A stretch of 64,000 nucleotides of DNA. Source: Pseudomonadota bacterium. Lineage in GTDB: Bacteria; Pseudomonadota; Gammaproteobacteria; Burkholderiales; Nitrosomonadaceae. The stretch lies in NCBI GenBank assembly GCA_018240285.1, contig JAFEGA010000001.1, positions 110,241 to 174,240 of the forward strand. The letters run 5' to 3'. The position numbers and the translations under genes are program-made. This document shows, piece after piece, positions 26,375-40,162 of the stretch. The notes below the pieces were generated by a model, which saw only the letters and a program-made list of their open reading frames with translations, searched no databases and was not told where the DNA came from. Numbering within the stretch: position 1 is the stretch's first letter; the number at the start of each line of letters is the position of its first letter.

Positions 26375-26392
26375 ATTACAGGATTATGACAA
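26375..26392 (-). promoter_or_regulatory. Pho box (PhoB binding site) of pstS
   Basis: On the minus strand: TTGTCAT-AATC-CTGTAAT, two 7-bp direct repeats separated by 4 bp, matching the PhoB consensus CTGTCAT-N4-CTGTCAT at 12 of 14 positions. It ends 77 nt upstream of the pstS ATG, the expected place for PhoB activation. Confidence 0.8.
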
Positions 26393-26476
26393 TACTGTTT
26401 TTCGTCTCAAAACCGGCGCGTATGTGTTCATTTTGAGAGTGATCGCGGGAAATTTTGGTAAAAATCAATTCTTAGA

Positions 26477-27841
26477 TCAAGAACTGCCGCTGGCCGTCTG
26501 TATGGTTGCTGCGATACGTTCGGCCCAGTGATTAATTTTATGCTTCGATTCACCTTCCACCATGACGCGGATCAGCGGTTCCGTGCCCGATGCGCGGATC
26601 AGCACGCGCCCTTTGTCATTCAGGTCGGTTTCGGCTTCTTCGCGGATAGCTTGGATTGCTTTATTGGCGCTGAAATTAAACGGTTTTGGAGTTTTCACAT
26701 TGATCAAGCGTTGCGGGTAAAGCGAAACACCGCGCATGAACTCGGCCAGTGTTTTATTCGTATCGCGCAATGCGTACAGCACTTGCAAGGCGGAAATAAT
26801 GCCGTCGCCCGTGGTATGTTTATCCATGCAAATGATATGTCCGGAATTTTCACCACCGAGCTGCCATCCTTTTTCTTGCAATGCCTCCAGCACATAGCGG
26901 TCACCAACGTTGGCGCGAAGGAACGGAATATTCATTTTTTTAAATTGCGCTTCGATCGCCAGATTAGTCATCAAGGTACCGGCAACGCCGCCAGTCAGTG
27001 TTTTTTTCTGCATGCGGTGTTTGGCGATGATATAGATCAGTTGATCGCCATCATAAATTTGGCCTTTTTTGTCGACCATCATGAGACGGTCGCCGTCGCC
27101 ATCCAGCGCAATACCTAAGTCGGCATGATGCTGTTTGACTGCTTTTTGCAGCGTGGCGCAATGCGTAGCGCCGCACTCCAGGTTGATGTTCAGTCCATTG
27201 GGTTGTACGCCAATAGTGACGACGTCGGCTCCCAATTCGTGCATAACGTGACCGGCGATATGATAAGCGGCCCCGTGCGCGCAATCGACGACGATACGAA
27301 GTCCGCGCAGATCAAGGTGATAAGGGAAAGTGCTTTTGCAAAATTCGATATAGCGGCCGGCGGCATCGTCAATACGCTGTACTTTTCCTAACTGCACTGA
27401 AGGCTTGGTTTCGATCGGCGCATGGATGCCGCTTTCGATTTTATGCTCTATTTCGTCGGGCAGCTTTCTACCTTCGGCAGAAAAGAATTTGACGCCGTTA
27501 TCCTCGAATAGATTGTGCGAAGCCGAAATGACGATGCCGGCTTGCAGCCGCAAAGCGCGAATAAGATAAGCGATAGCCGGGGTCGGCATCGGTCCGGATA
27601 GGATGACATCCACACCGGCGGCACATAATCCAGCTTCCAAGGCAGATTCCAGCATGTAACCCGATACCCGGGTATCCTTGCCGATCAGAACGGTCGGACG
27701 CTTGCCTTGCATCAGGTGCCAATCGGCAGCGGCGAGAACTTTTCCGGCTGAATACCCTAAATGCAAAATGAAATCGGGCGTAATGGGCGCTTTACCGACA
27801 CGCCCGCGAATGCCATCGGTTCCAAAATATTTTTTTGTCAA
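26477..27841 (-). CDS. glmM: Phosphoglucosamine mutase
   Basis: Converts glucosamine-6-P to glucosamine-1-P for UDP-GlcNAc, needed for peptidoglycan and LPS. The N-terminal [14 protein letters not shown], the phosphoserine loop VISASHN with Ser108, the metal loop [11 protein letters not shown], the sugar-binding GGENSGH and the C-terminal [15 protein letters not shown] are all present. The length of 454 aa is normal. One oddity: the residue after SHN is Leu ([11 protein letters not shown]) where most of the family has Pro. It is the last gene of the ftsH-folP-glmM series, 15 bp after folP. Confidence 0.95.
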   Translation of the reverse strand: MTKKYFGTDGIRGRVGKAPITPDFILHLGYSAGKVLAAADWHLMQGKRPTVLIGKDTRVSGYMLESALEAGLCAAGVDVILSGPMPTPAIAYLIRALRLQAGIVISASHNLFEDNGVKFFSAEGRKLPDEIEHKIESGIHAPIETKPSVQLGKVQRIDDAAGRYIEFCKSTFPYHLDLRGLRIVVDCAHGAAYHIAGHVMHELGADVVTIGVQPNGLNINLECGATHCATLQKAVKQHHADLGIALDGDGDRLMMVDKKGQIYDGDQLIYIIAKHRMQKKTLTGGVAGTLMTNLAIEAQFKKMNIPFLRANVGDRYVLEALQEKGWQLGGENSGHIICMDKHTTGDGIISALQVLYALRDTNKTLAEFMRGVSLYPQRLINVKTPKPFNFSANKAIQAIREEAETDLNDKGRVLIRASGTEPLIRVMVEGESKHKINHWAERIAATIQTASGSS

Positions 27842-27856
27842 TTTGATGAACGGTGT

Positions 27857-28723
27857 TTAATTGCGGTTACAAGTAGATGCGTTAATTTCTGGTGCAGCAC
27901 AATTTTTCATGGCATTGTGGATAGCGAGTGCTTCCTTGGTGGCCTTTACATCGTGCACACGCACAATTTTGGCACCTTTGACCACTGCAAGCAAGGCTGC
28001 TGCGATACTTTCATGAATGCGGTGATCTACGTCGTTTCCAGTGATTGCTCCGAGCATCGATTTGCGCGATAAGCCTGCGAGCAGGGGAACACCGAGTTTT
28101 GTTAATTGATCGAGCTGATTTAACAAGGTGAAATTGTGCTGAAGCGTTTTACCGAAGCCGAAGCCCGGATCGATAATCAATCGGTCTTGCGATATACCGG
28201 CTGCTGTCGCTGCTTGAATGCGTTGTTGCAGGAAATCTTGCACTTCTTGGACGATATCGCGGTATTGCGGGTTTGCTTGCATGGTCTGCGGTGTGCCTTG
28301 CATATGCATTAAACAGACCTGAACATGATTGTTCTGTGCGACAGCTTCCAATGCACCGGGATTCCGCAGTGCATTCACGTCATTGATCATGAAAGCGCCT
28401 GCGGCTATGGCATGTTTCATCACTTCGGGTTTGGAGGTGTCGATCGATACGGGGATTTGAGTATCGGCCAGGACTTCCAGTACAGGGATAACACGTTTTA
28501 ATTCTTCGTCGACGCTGACTTGTTGACTCCCCGGACGCGTCGATTCTCCGCCAATATCCAAAATATCGGCGCCTTCTTCGATCAAGTTTTTAGCATGCGC
28601 AATTGCTCGTTGCGTTGAAAAAAAATGCCCGCCATCCGAAAAAGAATCGGGTGTGACGTTAATGATTCCCATGATTAATGGGCGATTATTTGAATGAATA
28701 AAGTTCCAGTGTGATGAAGACAC
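27857..28723 (-). CDS. folP: Dihydropteroate synthase
   Basis: Joins p-aminobenzoate with dihydropterin pyrophosphate in folate synthesis; it is the sulfonamide target. A TIM barrel of 288 aa with MGIINVTPDSFSDGG, GGESTRPGSQ, DPGFGFGKTL, GLSRKSMLG and the terminal RVHDVKATKEAL. It lies between ftsH and glmM, the same order as in E. coli. Confidence 0.95.
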   Translation of the reverse strand: MSSSHWNFIHSNNRPLIMGIINVTPDSFSDGGHFFSTQRAIAHAKNLIEEGADILDIGGESTRPGSQQVSVDEELKRVIPVLEVLADTQIPVSIDTSKPEVMKHAIAAGAFMINDVNALRNPGALEAVAQNNHVQVCLMHMQGTPQTMQANPQYRDIVQEVQDFLQQRIQAATAAGISQDRLIIDPGFGFGKTLQHNFTLLNQLDQLTKLGVPLLAGLSRKSMLGAITGNDVDHRIHESIAAALLAVVKGAKIVRVHDVKATKEALAIHNAMKNCAAPEINASTCNRN

Positions 28724-28752
28724 GATGCAGTTAAAGGAATTGCAGAAATAAG

Positions 28753-28784
28753 AACGGGATACGATTATTCAACCGTATCCCGTT
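28753..28784. terminator. Hairpin between ftsH and folP
   Basis: A perfect 11-bp stem AACGGGATACG/CGTATCCCGTT (28753-28763 with 28774-28784) with a 10-nt loop. Seven T follow on the plus strand; on the minus strand, the direction of ftsH and folP, CTTATTT follows. It may reduce read-through from ftsH into folP-glmM. Confidence 0.65.
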
Positions 28785-28801
28785 TTTTTAAGTACCGATG
28801 A

Positions 28802-30724
28802 TCAATCTGCTTCTTTAGCGATTTCTTGCGGTGCAGCAGGCTCTTTTGTTCCTTCCGTTTTCACCGCTGAAGCAGGTTCTTCACTTGTTTTTGCAGAAGA
28901 CATGGATTGAGGCGGTTTGGGCGGACGTGGCGGGCGACCGTTCATAATATCGTTAATTTGATCGCTATCGATCGTCTCCCATTCCAGCAAAGCTTGCGTC
29001 ATGGCTTCAATCTTGTCTTTATTTTCTTCAATGAGTTTACGTGCCAATGCGTATTGCTCGTCAATAATACGGCGAACCTCGGCATCAACTTTTTGCATGG
29101 TGGCTTCACTCACATTTTTATGCGTCGTAACTGAGCGACCGAGGAAAACTTCGCCTTCATTTTCACCGTAGACCATTGGGCCAAGCGAATCGGACATACC
29201 CCATTGGGTGACCATTTGCCGTGCTAATTCCGTAGCGCGTTCAAAATCATTAGATGCGCCTGTGGTCATTTGGTGCATGAAAACTTCTTCGGCAATGCGC
29301 CCGCCGAACATTACAGAGATTCTTTGCAGAATTTCTTCACGTTCCATGCTGAAACGATCTTCCGTCGGTAGTTGCATGGTTACACCTAATGCACGGCCGC
29401 GCGGGATAATCGTCACTTTATGCACGGGATCGGTTTTCGGCAGCAATTGAGCCACTACCGCATGACCTGATTCGTGGTAGGCGGTATTGCGGCGTTCGTG
29501 TTCCGGCATGACCACTGAACGACGTTCCGCACCCATGAAAATTTTGTCTTTGGCACGCTCAAAATCTTCCATGTCGACCAAACGCTTATTGCTGCGTGCG
29601 GCAAACAATGCGGCTTCATTGACCAAGTTAGCCAAATCGGCGCCTGACATACCGGGTGTGCCGCGTGCTAGGATCTCTGCTTTCACATCAGGTGCCAAAG
29701 GCACTTTGCGCATGTGCACATGTAAAATTTGCTCGCGTCCGCGGATATCAGGCAGCGGTACGGTTACTTGACGGTCAAACCGGCCCGGCCGCAACAATGC
29801 CGGATCCAATACGTCGGGGCGGTTGGTCGCTGCGATTACAATTACACCCATAGCCCCTTCAAATCCATCCATTTCCACTAGCAACTGGTTGAGGGTTTGT
29901 TCCCGCTCATCGTTTCCTCCACCTAGTCCAGCACCCCGTTGACGGCCTACTGCGTCAATTTCATCAATGAAAATGATGCACGGCGCATGTTTTTTGGCTT
30001 GCTCGAACATATCACGCACCCGAGAGGCACCCACACCGACAAACATTTCAACGAAATCCGAACCGGATATGCTGAAAAAGGGCACTTGAGCTTCACCTGC
30101 AATTGCACGCGCCAATAGCGTTTTACCGGTTCCCGGGCTGCCGACCATCAGCACGCCGCGTGGAATCCGTCCACCGAGTTTCTGGAATTTTGACGGATCA
30201 CGGAGAAACTCCACCAGTTCCGCCACTTCTTCCTTCGCTTCCTCGCAACCCGCAACATCGTTGAAAGTGACCGTGTTGGCCGATTTATCCAGCATACGCG
30301 CTTTACTTTTGCCGAAAGAGAATGCGCCGCCACTACGTCCACCACCTTGCATTTGCCGCATGAAGAAAATCCATACCGCAATCAGTAACAGCATTGGGAA
30401 CCATGAGATGAAAATGCTCATCAGCATGGATGGTTCTTCTTCCGGCTTGGCTTCAACAATGACACCGGCTTTGAGTAAATCGCTGACCATCCAAGGATCG
30501 GACGGCGCGTAAGTTGTAAATCGTCTGCCGTCAGACTTGGTACCTTTCAGGGTACGGCCTTCAATCACAACCTTGGCAATTCTGCCTTGATTCAATTCTG
30601 AAATGAATTGGGAATATTCCATCGGTACTTGCGCCGGTTGACGTACGCTGAATTGATTAAATACGGTCATCAACACAAGTGCAATTACCAGCCAAATGGC
30701 CATGTTTTTAATTAAGTTATTCAA
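28802..30724 (-). CDS. ftsH: ATP-dependent zinc metalloprotease FtsH
   Basis: Membrane-bound AAA protease that degrades misassembled membrane proteins and unstable regulators. Two membrane helices (about 4-24 and 102-122) flank a periplasmic domain. The AAA module has Walker [14 protein letters not shown], Walker [13 protein letters not shown] and the SRH GRFDRQ. The zinc protease motif is HESGHAVV. The tail of about 40 residues is Pro/Lys/Ala-rich and variable. The length of 640 aa is normal. It is 173 bp downstream of rlmE. Confidence 0.97.
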   Translation of the reverse strand: MNNLIKNMAIWLVIALVLMTVFNQFSVRQPAQVPMEYSQFISELNQGRIAKVVIEGRTLKGTKSDGRRFTTYAPSDPWMVSDLLKAGVIVEAKPEEEPSMLMSIFISWFPMLLLIAVWIFFMRQMQGGGRSGGAFSFGKSKARMLDKSANTVTFNDVAGCEEAKEEVAELVEFLRDPSKFQKLGGRIPRGVLMVGSPGTGKTLLARAIAGEAQVPFFSISGSDFVEMFVGVGASRVRDMFEQAKKHAPCIIFIDEIDAVGRQRGAGLGGGNDEREQTLNQLLVEMDGFEGAMGVIVIAATNRPDVLDPALLRPGRFDRQVTVPLPDIRGREQILHVHMRKVPLAPDVKAEILARGTPGMSGADLANLVNEAALFAARSNKRLVDMEDFERAKDKIFMGAERRSVVMPEHERRNTAYHESGHAVVAQLLPKTDPVHKVTIIPRGRALGVTMQLPTEDRFSMEREEILQRISVMFGGRIAEEVFMHQMTTGASNDFERATELARQMVTQWGMSDSLGPMVYGENEGEVFLGRSVTTHKNVSEATMQKVDAEVRRIIDEQYALARKLIEENKDKIEAMTQALLEWETIDSDQINDIMNGRPPRPPKPPQSMSSAKTSEEPASAVKTEGTKEPAAPQEIAKEAD

Positions 30725-30897
30725 GATAGCTCCTTGGTTTGCACCTTAAAAATCATTGATTGGACATTCTAACTCTATTTTGTCAAATAGAACAGAACAG
30801 TTCGTGTGATAAAAATTTGCTATCAAACCATAATCCTACTCTTAACATTTATCTTAATCACTGAGGGGATCCATTTATTTCTCAGAAATCACAGTTA

Positions 30898-31518
30898 TTA
30901 TTTTTTTCCAAGACCCACCAGATATAATTCATTACTGCGATTTCTCGAGGCTTCCGGCTTTCTTACCAGTACGTTGCTAAACCCAGCACGCATGTCACGA
31001 ATAAACGAATCAAAATCCCTGCCCTGGAAAACTTTGACTAGGAAATTTCCACCATAGTTCAGTTGCTCTATCGAGAATGCCAGCGCTAATTCGGCCAAGT
31101 ACATACTTCTGGCTTGATCGCTCACGGCAATACCGCTCATGTTGGGCGCCATGTCGGAAATAACAAGATCCGGTTGTTGCTCCCCCAAGTGTTTTCTTAA
31201 TTCAAGCAAGGCGCGCTCTTCTCTAAAATCATCCTGAATAAATTCCACACCGGGTAACGGCGCCATTTCCAGAATATCCAGCGCAATGACTTTTCCTTTG
31301 TGACCTATTTTCTGGCTGGCGACTTGAGACCAGCTGCCGGGGGCTGCACCTAAATCAACAACAATCATACCCGGCTTTAATAAGCGATCCCTGTCGGCTA
31401 TTTCCAGCAGCTTATACGCGGCACGCGACCGGTAACCTTCTTTTTTGGCTTGCTTGACGAAAAAATCATTAACATGCTCTTTCATCCAAGCTTTACTGGT
31501 TTTAGCCCGTTTCATCAA
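30898..31518 (-). CDS. rlmE: 23S rRNA (uridine-2'-O) methyltransferase
   Basis: The FtsJ/RrmJ enzyme that methylates U2552 of 23S rRNA using SAM. The Rossmann motif [17 protein letters not shown] and the K-D-K-E catalytic set can be followed: the Lys early in the sequence (RAAYKLLEI), Asp in [11 protein letters not shown], Lys in [10 protein letters not shown], and Glu near the end ([15 protein letters not shown]). The length of 206 aa is normal. It is divergent from yhbY with only 27 bp between the start codons, so their promoters must overlap the coding regions. Confidence 0.95.
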   Translation of the reverse strand: MMKRAKTSKAWMKEHVNDFFVKQAKKEGYRSRAAYKLLEIADRDRLLKPGMIVVDLGAAPGSWSQVASQKIGHKGKVIALDILEMAPLPGVEFIQDDFREERALLELRKHLGEQQPDLVISDMAPNMSGIAVSDQARSMYLAELALAFSIEQLNYGGNFLVKVFQGRDFDSFIRDMRAGFSNVLVRKPEASRNRSNELYLVGLGKK

Positions 31519-31545
31519 GTAAAATAATATATTTAAAGGGAGTTT

Positions 31546-31899
31546 ATGTTAACACTGTCTATTGCCCAACGGCGGGAACTGAAAGCGCAAGCACATGCGC
31601 TCAATCCAGTTGTGATGATCGGGAAGTCCGGATTATCGTCTGCAGTTATCGAAGAATTGGAGCGCGGGCTTGCAAGCCATGAGTTGATGAAGATTAAAGT
31701 TCAAGTCGATGACCGCGTAGCCAGGGATGCGCTTTTCGAGGAAATCTGCGAGCAGCTGAGCGCTGCGCCGGTGCAGCATATTGGTAAAGTTTTCGTCATT
31801 TACCGCCCCAAACCGGAAGAAGTTGTTAAAAAAACTGAGCGTCCCGCGCATAAAAAGAGGCGTGAACCTCATCGAACCAAACGCAGTTATCAGAACTGA
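31546..31899 (+). CDS. yhbY: YhbY-family RNA-binding protein (CRM domain)
   Basis: A small CRM-domain protein thought to bind the large ribosomal subunit or its precursor. It has [21 protein letters not shown] with the GxxG loop, [10 protein letters not shown] and GKVFVIYRP. The 20 C-terminal residues are Lys/Arg/His-rich, consistent with RNA binding. The length of 117 aa is slightly longer than the E. coli protein. It ends 15 bp from the convergent greA. Confidence 0.9.
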   Translation: MLTLSIAQRRELKAQAHALNPVVMIGKSGLSSAVIEELERGLASHELMKIKVQVDDRVARDALFEEICEQLSAAPVQHIGKVFVIYRPKPEEVVKKTERPAHKKRREPHRTKRSYQN

Positions 31900-31914
31900 G
31901 TTTTACCGGCATTT

Positions 31915-32391
31915 TTAGATATATTTAACATCCAGTATTTCATATTCCCGTATCCCGCCGGGCGCCTGAACTTCGGCAATGTCTCCTGCGTACTTGCCGA
32001 TTAAAGCACGTGAAATCGGTGAGCTGATGGAAATTTTCCCGCTCTTGATATCGGCTTCATCATCGCCGACGATTTGATAGGTGACGGTTTCACCGCTTTG
32101 CAAATCTTCCAATTCGACCGTGGCACCGAAAACACACGCGCCGTCCGCGTTAATCAGTGCCGGATTGATGATTTGAGCGCTGGAGAGCTTGCTTTCCAGC
32201 TCGGCGATGCGGCCTTCGATAAAACCCTGTTTTTCCTTGGCGGCATCGTATTCCGCATTTTCGGAAAGATCGCCGTGGGAACGCGCCTCAGCAATCGCTG
32301 CGATGACTGCAGGGCGATGGATAGTTTTCATTTCGTGCAATTCTTTGCGCAGTGCTTCGGCTCCCGCGACCGTTAAGGGGATTGTGCTCAT
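31915..32391 (-). CDS. greA: Transcription elongation factor GreA
   Basis: Rescues stalled RNA polymerase by stimulating transcript cleavage. The N-terminal coiled coil carries the acidic tip ([16 protein letters not shown]) and the C-terminal domain ends with the FKBP-like [24 protein letters not shown] segment. It has 158 aa, as in E. coli. It follows carB by about 60 bp, an order conserved in many proteobacteria (carA-carB-greA). Confidence 0.96.
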   Translation of the reverse strand: MSTIPLTVAGAEALRKELHEMKTIHRPAVIAAIAEARSHGDLSENAEYDAAKEKQGFIEGRIAELESKLSSAQIINPALINADGACVFGATVELEDLQSGETVTYQIVGDDEADIKSGKISISSPISRALIGKYAGDIAEVQAPGGIREYEILDVKYI

Positions 32392-32452
32392 TGTGATTTT
32401 TTGCCTTTCATATTCTTCCTGTTTTTAATGATCAGAGAAACTGATTGAGTAC

Positions 32453-35662
<3,210 letters not shown>

Positions 35663-35689
35663 ACTGTCTAACGGATAAATGGGGCGTAA

Positions 35690-36844
35690 TTATTGGGAAT
35701 GCTGGCTTTTGTGGCGTTGCATCATGGCGATAAACTTGTCGAACAAATAATCCGCTTCGTGCGGCCCCGGACTGGCTTCCGGATGACCCTGGAAACAGAA
35801 GGCGGGTTTGTCAGTCAATTCAAATCCCTGCAGGCTGCCATCGAAAAGCGATACATGCGTAATCTGCGCGGTTGCGGGCAAAGTATCCACATCGACGGCA
35901 AAACCGTGATTCTGACTGGTAATGATCACTTTGCCGCTGGCTACGTCTTGCACCGGATGATTGGCGCCGTGATGGCCGAATTTCATTTTGACGGTGCGCG
36001 CGCCGCTGGCCAGGCCGAGCAGTTGATGGCCGAGACAAATGCCGAAAATCGGAATATTTTTTTGCAACAGTGTTTGTGTGGCGGCAATGGCGTAATCGCA
36101 TGGCTCCGGATCACCGGGGCCATTCGAGAGAAAAACGCCGTCCGGCTGTATTTTTAAAATCTCATCAGCCGGTGTTTGTGCAGGGAATACCGTAACCTTA
36201 CAGCCGCGCTGCGCCAGTTTGCGCAGAATCGTGCGCTTGATACCGAAATCAAAAGCGGCGACGTGATATTGGGGGTTATCAGTGGCGCGAAAACCCGCTT
36301 CCAATGACCATTCACCTTCACTCCACGTATACGACTGACGGCAACTGACCACCTTGGCGAGATCCATACCGGCTAATCCGGGAAATGCCCGGGCGGTTTT
36401 TAATGCGTGTTCTTCATCCACATTGCCTGCCATGATGCAACCGGCTTGCGCGCCTTTTTCGCGCAAGATCCGCGTCAGTTTGCGTGTATCGATTTCGGCA
36501 ATGGCCACGACGTTCTGCTCTTGGAGGAACTCGGATAATGTGCGGGTTTTACGGAAGTTGCTCGCCATGAGCGGCAGATCGCGAATCACTAAACCCGCTG
36601 CGTATGCTTTTTCGATGTTGCCGGATTCAAAATCTTCCGCATTGGTCCCGGTGTTGCCGATGTGCGGGTAAGTCAGCGTGATGATTTGCCGGCAATAAGA
36701 CGGATCAGTCAATATTTCCTGATAACCGGTCATTGCCGTATTGAAAGCTACTTCGCCGGTATTGATACCTTCAACACCAATAGACACGCCACGAAAAATT
36801 GTTCCATCGGCAAGTGCGAGGATGGCGTGCGGTCGTTGTGACAC
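35690..36844 (-). CDS. carA: Carbamoyl-phosphate synthase small subunit (glutaminase)
   Basis: Supplies ammonia from glutamine to CarB. The N-terminal CarA domain has [13 protein letters not shown] and [12 protein letters not shown]. The class I glutamine amidotransferase domain has the cysteine nucleophile in [11 protein letters not shown], with His and Glu in [11 protein letters not shown]. It has 384 aa. It is the first gene of carA-carB-greA, preceded by two possible promoters and a long leader. Confidence 0.96.
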   Translation of the reverse strand: MSQRPHAILALADGTIFRGVSIGVEGINTGEVAFNTAMTGYQEILTDPSYCRQIITLTYPHIGNTGTNAEDFESGNIEKAYAAGLVIRDLPLMASNFRKTRTLSEFLQEQNVVAIAEIDTRKLTRILREKGAQAGCIMAGNVDEEHALKTARAFPGLAGMDLAKVVSCRQSYTWSEGEWSLEAGFRATDNPQYHVAAFDFGIKRTILRKLAQRGCKVTVFPAQTPADEILKIQPDGVFLSNGPGDPEPCDYAIAATQTLLQKNIPIFGICLGHQLLGLASGARTVKMKFGHHGANHPVQDVASGKVIITSQNHGFAVDVDTLPATAQITHVSLFDGSLQGFELTDKPAFCFQGHPEASPGPHEADYLFDKFIAMMQRHKSQHSQ

Positions 36845-36924
36845 AAAAACTCCTTGGAAACTGACAAGATCTGGAAAAAAGGACCGGAAACCATCGTTAA
36901 AATGCCCCGGCTATTGAAGGCAGA

Positions 36925-36930
36925 ATTATA
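36925..36930 (-). promoter_or_regulatory. Possible proximal carA promoter (-10 box)
   Basis: The minus strand reads TATAAT here, a perfect -10 box about 80 nt before the carA start. The -35 region upstream (TACAAA) is poor, so it would need an activator or be weak. Confidence 0.35.
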
Positions 36931-37094
36931 CGTGAAAACGGTTTGTTTTTGTATGCGCGCGGTTTTACTCGCAACGGAATTACCTTGTATTCCGGTTCAC
37001 CGGCGCATTACTTATCACGCTCCGGCTGCAAAAAGTATCAGGGATTCGGGTTTTGTCTTTCAAACGTTGGTAAGACAAAATTTCCAGGGTTGAT

Positions 37095-37123
37095 TTTATA
37101 AAGTGGACATTAACGGCGATCAA
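37095..37123 (-). promoter_or_regulatory. Probable distal carA promoter
   Basis: On the minus strand: TTGATC (37123-37118), a 17-bp spacer and TATAAA (37100-37095), a good sigma-70 promoter. Transcription from it would leave an untranslated leader of about 240 nt before carA. E. coli carAB also has two tandem promoters, controlled by pyrimidines and arginine; the same control here is only inferred. Confidence 0.5.
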
Positions 37124-37176
37124 GAATGGGTAAAATAAGCGCGGTCTTGTCTGTTTAATTTCACAAAAACTCAATC

Positions 37177-37677
37177 ATGCATGTCTTCAAGTCTAAAGTC
37201 GATAACTGGGTATTGGTTTGTTTATTGCTCTCCATCTCAGCTTGTGTAATGGGCGCATCCGTTGCGCTGATGGTTGGCGGAACTGTCAATTATGTATTTG
37301 CAGCGATCATATTGATTCTCGGTGTTGGTTTTCCGGCCTGGCTCTATGCTTCAACCCGGTATATCGTGATGGACGATGATCTCAAAATCATCAGCGGCCC
37401 ATTCTCCTGGACTATCCCCATTCAATCGATCGTATCCGTGCAGGAGACGCACAGTGCATCGGCAAGTCCTGCTTTGTCGTTTGACCGGTTGGAAATCATC
37501 TACGAAGAAAATAAAGCCATCATTGTCTCGCCGCTCGATAAAGCAAAATTCTTACAGAAACTCGGCAAGGACAAATTGATCGTCAGCCGCAAGAATGCCC
37601 GGACAAAAGCCGAAGGCAAGGATTCCAAGGGCAATCCCAAGAAGAACAAAGCAAACCGGAAAAGCTCACCGGCCTGA
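37177..37677 (+). CDS. Membrane protein with PH-like domain, function unknown
   Basis: 166 residues with two membrane helices (about 11-32 and 38-60). A short bacterial PH-like domain of about 80 residues follows, recognisable by RYIVMDDDLKIISGPFSWTIP, then ASPALSFDRLEIIYEENKAIIVSP and DKAKFLQKL. The C-terminal 30 residues are very Lys-rich. This matches a widespread uncharacterised family with bPH domains. A cytoplasmic location of the domain and a role at the membrane are inferred. It stands alone between carA (divergent) and the GGDEF-EAL gene. Confidence 0.7.
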   Translation: MHVFKSKVDNWVLVCLLLSISACVMGASVALMVGGTVNYVFAAIILILGVGFPAWLYASTRYIVMDDDLKIISGPFSWTIPIQSIVSVQETHSASASPALSFDRLEIIYEENKAIIVSPLDKAKFLQKLGKDKLIVSRKNARTKAEGKDSKGNPKKNKANRKSSPA

Positions 37678-37839
37678 TTTTTAAGTGCAAGAACCGGTTT
37701 CCTGCTGATTCAATTCAACCCAACCGGGTATTTCCACTTTAAGCGCCGCACGAGATTTTTCCGGAGCCGCTACGTTACTGTATGATGCCGATCCGGATTG
37801 TTGACTTTACAATCCGGTCAATTATCGGGGTGATCATAC

Positions 37840-40158
37840 ATGGGTAATGCCAATCGAACGAAGTCGCAGCTGCTGGAAGAGATCAAGCGGTTACATTCCG
37901 AACTGGCAACCGTCAAGCGGATGACAGAGCAACGCACTCACGAGTTGTATGTCAGTGAAGAGCGGTTTTCTCTGGCGATGCGCGGAGCCAACGACGGGCT
38001 TTGGGATTGGAATCTGGAAACGGATGAGGTCTATTACTCACCACGCTGGAAAAGCATGCTGGGTTATGAAGAAAGCGAGCTGGAAAATAATCTGAATACC
38101 TGGGCCAGCCTGGTTCATCCCGATGACAAAATCGTTGCGCTGGAGAAGGTTCAGGATTACTTCGACGGCCGCAAAGATTCATTCGAAGTCGAGATGCGCA
38201 TGCGCCACAAGGATGGCCACGAAGTTTTCGTACTGTCCCGCGCAATTCTGGTTACGCGCGGATCGGACGGTAAACCGGTCCGTCTTGTCGGCACGCACGT
38301 CGACATCACCGAACGCAAAAAAGCCGAAGCGTACGACAGCAAACAGGCCGAGATCCTCGAAATGATTGCAATCGGGCGCCCCGCAGCGGAGATCTACGAT
38401 GCCATTGCGCTGATGTACGAATCCCGCCACCCCGGCATGCGTTGCTCGATGCTCGAATTGAGCGTCAACAAGCTGCTGCACGGCGGAGCGCCGAGCCTGC
38501 CGAAAGCCTATTGCGAAGCCGTGCATGGCCTGGAAAACGGGCTCAGCGTCGGTTCCTGCGGAACATCGACGTTCACGGGAAAACGTGTCTTGGTGGAAAA
38601 CATCGAGACCGATCCCAAATGGGAAAAAATCAAACAGTTTGCCCTCCCGCACGGTATGCGCTGCTGCTGGTCCGAGCCGATCAAGGATTCCAGCGGAAAA
38701 GTACTGGGTGCATTCGGCATGTATTACAACCATCCCGCGTTGCCTGACGAGGGGGAATTAAAAGACCTGATAGCGGGTGCCAGACTGACGGGGATCGTCA
38801 TGGAGCGGGATCAAGCGCAAAAACGCATCCGCACGCTGGCGTATACCGATGAACTGACAGGGCTGGCCAGCCGTGCCTATTTCATGCAACACATGGAAGA
38901 AATCACCAAATCGTCACACCGGCATGGTCACCGTTCCGGCTTGCTCTACATCGATCTGGACGACTTCAAATGCGTCAACGACAGCCTTGGGCATGATGCC
39001 GGTGACCTGCTGTTGAAGACCATTGCGCAACGCCTGATAACCACTTGCCGCGAAACCGATTTCATTGCGCGGCTGGGTGGCGATGAGTTTTGCATCCTCA
39101 TTGAAGAAGCCGAAGAAGATTACGCCGCCAATGTGGCCAAACGTTGCCTTGAAGCGATCTCGCAGCCGATCGAGATTTATTCCCGCAAACTGGTGCCGGC
39201 GTGCAGTATCGGGATCGCCTATTATCCCGACGATGGAAAAAATCTCTCCGCTTTATTGAAGGCGGCGGATATTTCGTTGTATACGGCCAAGGAAAACGGC
39301 AAAAATCATTATGCCTTCTATAAAGCGGAGCTGACGGACAAAGCGGAATACCGTTTCCAGATCGAACAGAGCCTGCGGGAAGCCATCGAAAAGCAGCAGC
39401 TGTCGCTGGTTTATCAACCCCAAGTCAATATCGCTAGCGGAGAAATCCTCGGTGTCGAAGCGTTGTCCCGCTGGCATCATGCGCAATTGGGCCAAGTCCC
39501 GCCCAACGAATTTGTCGCCACCGCCGAGAGAATCGGCATGATCAAACCGCTCACCGAATGGGTGCTGAGAACCGCATGCAGTCAATTGGTCGCTTGGAAG
39601 AAAACCGGTTTTCACCAGCTGCGCATGGCGGTTAACATTTCCCCGAGCCTTTTTCTGGATAAAGGATTCGTGCTGCTGGTTAAACGCATCCTGGATGAAG
39701 TCGGCGTCGCTCCGGCTGAGTTGGAACTCGAAGTGACGGAAGGCATCGTGCAAACCGATCCGCGCAATCTCACCGTTTTTCAAGACTTGAAAGACTTGGG
39801 TGTGTTGCTATCAATCGACGATTTTGGCACCGGTTATTCGTCGTTTGCCTCGCTGAAACACCTGCAAGCCGACTACCTGAAAATCGACCGGTATTTTATT
39901 GACGACATGCAGGCCGACCAGAAAACCCTCACGCTGGTCAGCTCGATGATAGAAATGGGACGAAAACTGGGCCACGGCATCGTGGCCGAAGGCGTCGAAA
40001 CCCTCGCGCAACTGGAAATTCTTAGAAACCTGAACTGTGAAATCGTACAGGGCTATCTGTTCAGCAAACCGGCCGCCGCCGGCAACATTTCAGAATTGCT
40101 GAACAGTCAGATGCACAAGGAAATTCTCGGGCAGTGCCGGTTTGATGAGATAGCGTAA
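37840..40158 (+). CDS. PAS-GAF-GGDEF-EAL cyclic-di-GMP signalling protein
   Basis: A soluble bifunctional c-di-GMP protein of 772 aa. A short coiled start (about 1-40) leads to a PAS domain (about 44-165), a GAF domain (about 185-325), a diguanylate cyclase domain (about 330-495) with an intact GGDEF at 413-417 and an RETD inhibitory site five residues before it, and an EAL phosphodiesterase domain (about 510-760) with GVEALSRW (Glu540) and IDDFGTGYSS. All catalytic signatures are intact, so both synthesis and breakdown are possible, with the sensor domains deciding. No membrane segments. It is more G+C-rich than the neighbouring island. Confidence 0.92.
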   Translation: MGNANRTKSQLLEEIKRLHSELATVKRMTEQRTHELYVSEERFSLAMRGANDGLWDWNLETDEVYYSPRWKSMLGYEESELENNLNTWASLVHPDDKIVALEKVQDYFDGRKDSFEVEMRMRHKDGHEVFVLSRAILVTRGSDGKPVRLVGTHVDITERKKAEAYDSKQAEILEMIAIGRPAAEIYDAIALMYESRHPGMRCSMLELSVNKLLHGGAPSLPKAYCEAVHGLENGLSVGSCGTSTFTGKRVLVENIETDPKWEKIKQFALPHGMRCCWSEPIKDSSGKVLGAFGMYYNHPALPDEGELKDLIAGARLTGIVMERDQAQKRIRTLAYTDELTGLASRAYFMQHMEEITKSSHRHGHRSGLLYIDLDDFKCVNDSLGHDAGDLLLKTIAQRLITTCRETDFIARLGGDEFCILIEEAEEDYAANVAKRCLEAISQPIEIYSRKLVPACSIGIAYYPDDGKNLSALLKAADISLYTAKENGKNHYAFYKAELTDKAEYRFQIEQSLREAIEKQQLSLVYQPQVNIASGEILGVEALSRWHHAQLGQVPPNEFVATAERIGMIKPLTEWVLRTACSQLVAWKKTGFHQLRMAVNISPSLFLDKGFVLLVKRILDEVGVAPAELELEVTEGIVQTDPRNLTVFQDLKDLGVLLSIDDFGTGYSSFASLKHLQADYLKIDRYFIDDMQADQKTLTLVSSMIEMGRKLGHGIVAEGVETLAQLEILRNLNCEIVQGYLFSKPAAAGNISELLNSQMHKEILGQCRFDEIA

Positions 40159-40162
40159 CCGA

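Larger units (their letters stand above)
36845..37176. other. Divergent intergenic region between carA and PH-domain-like gene
   Basis: These 332 bp have no credible gene. On the minus strand they contain the two candidate carA promoters and a leader of about 240 nt. No strong terminator-like hairpin or leader peptide was recognised. The promoter for the gene on the plus strand must lie at the right edge. Confidence 0.5.

Noticed and set aside
36854..37093. 79-codon frame upstream of carA on the plus strand
   Set aside because: Covers the carA leader and promoters, no conserved features, and no ribosome site.
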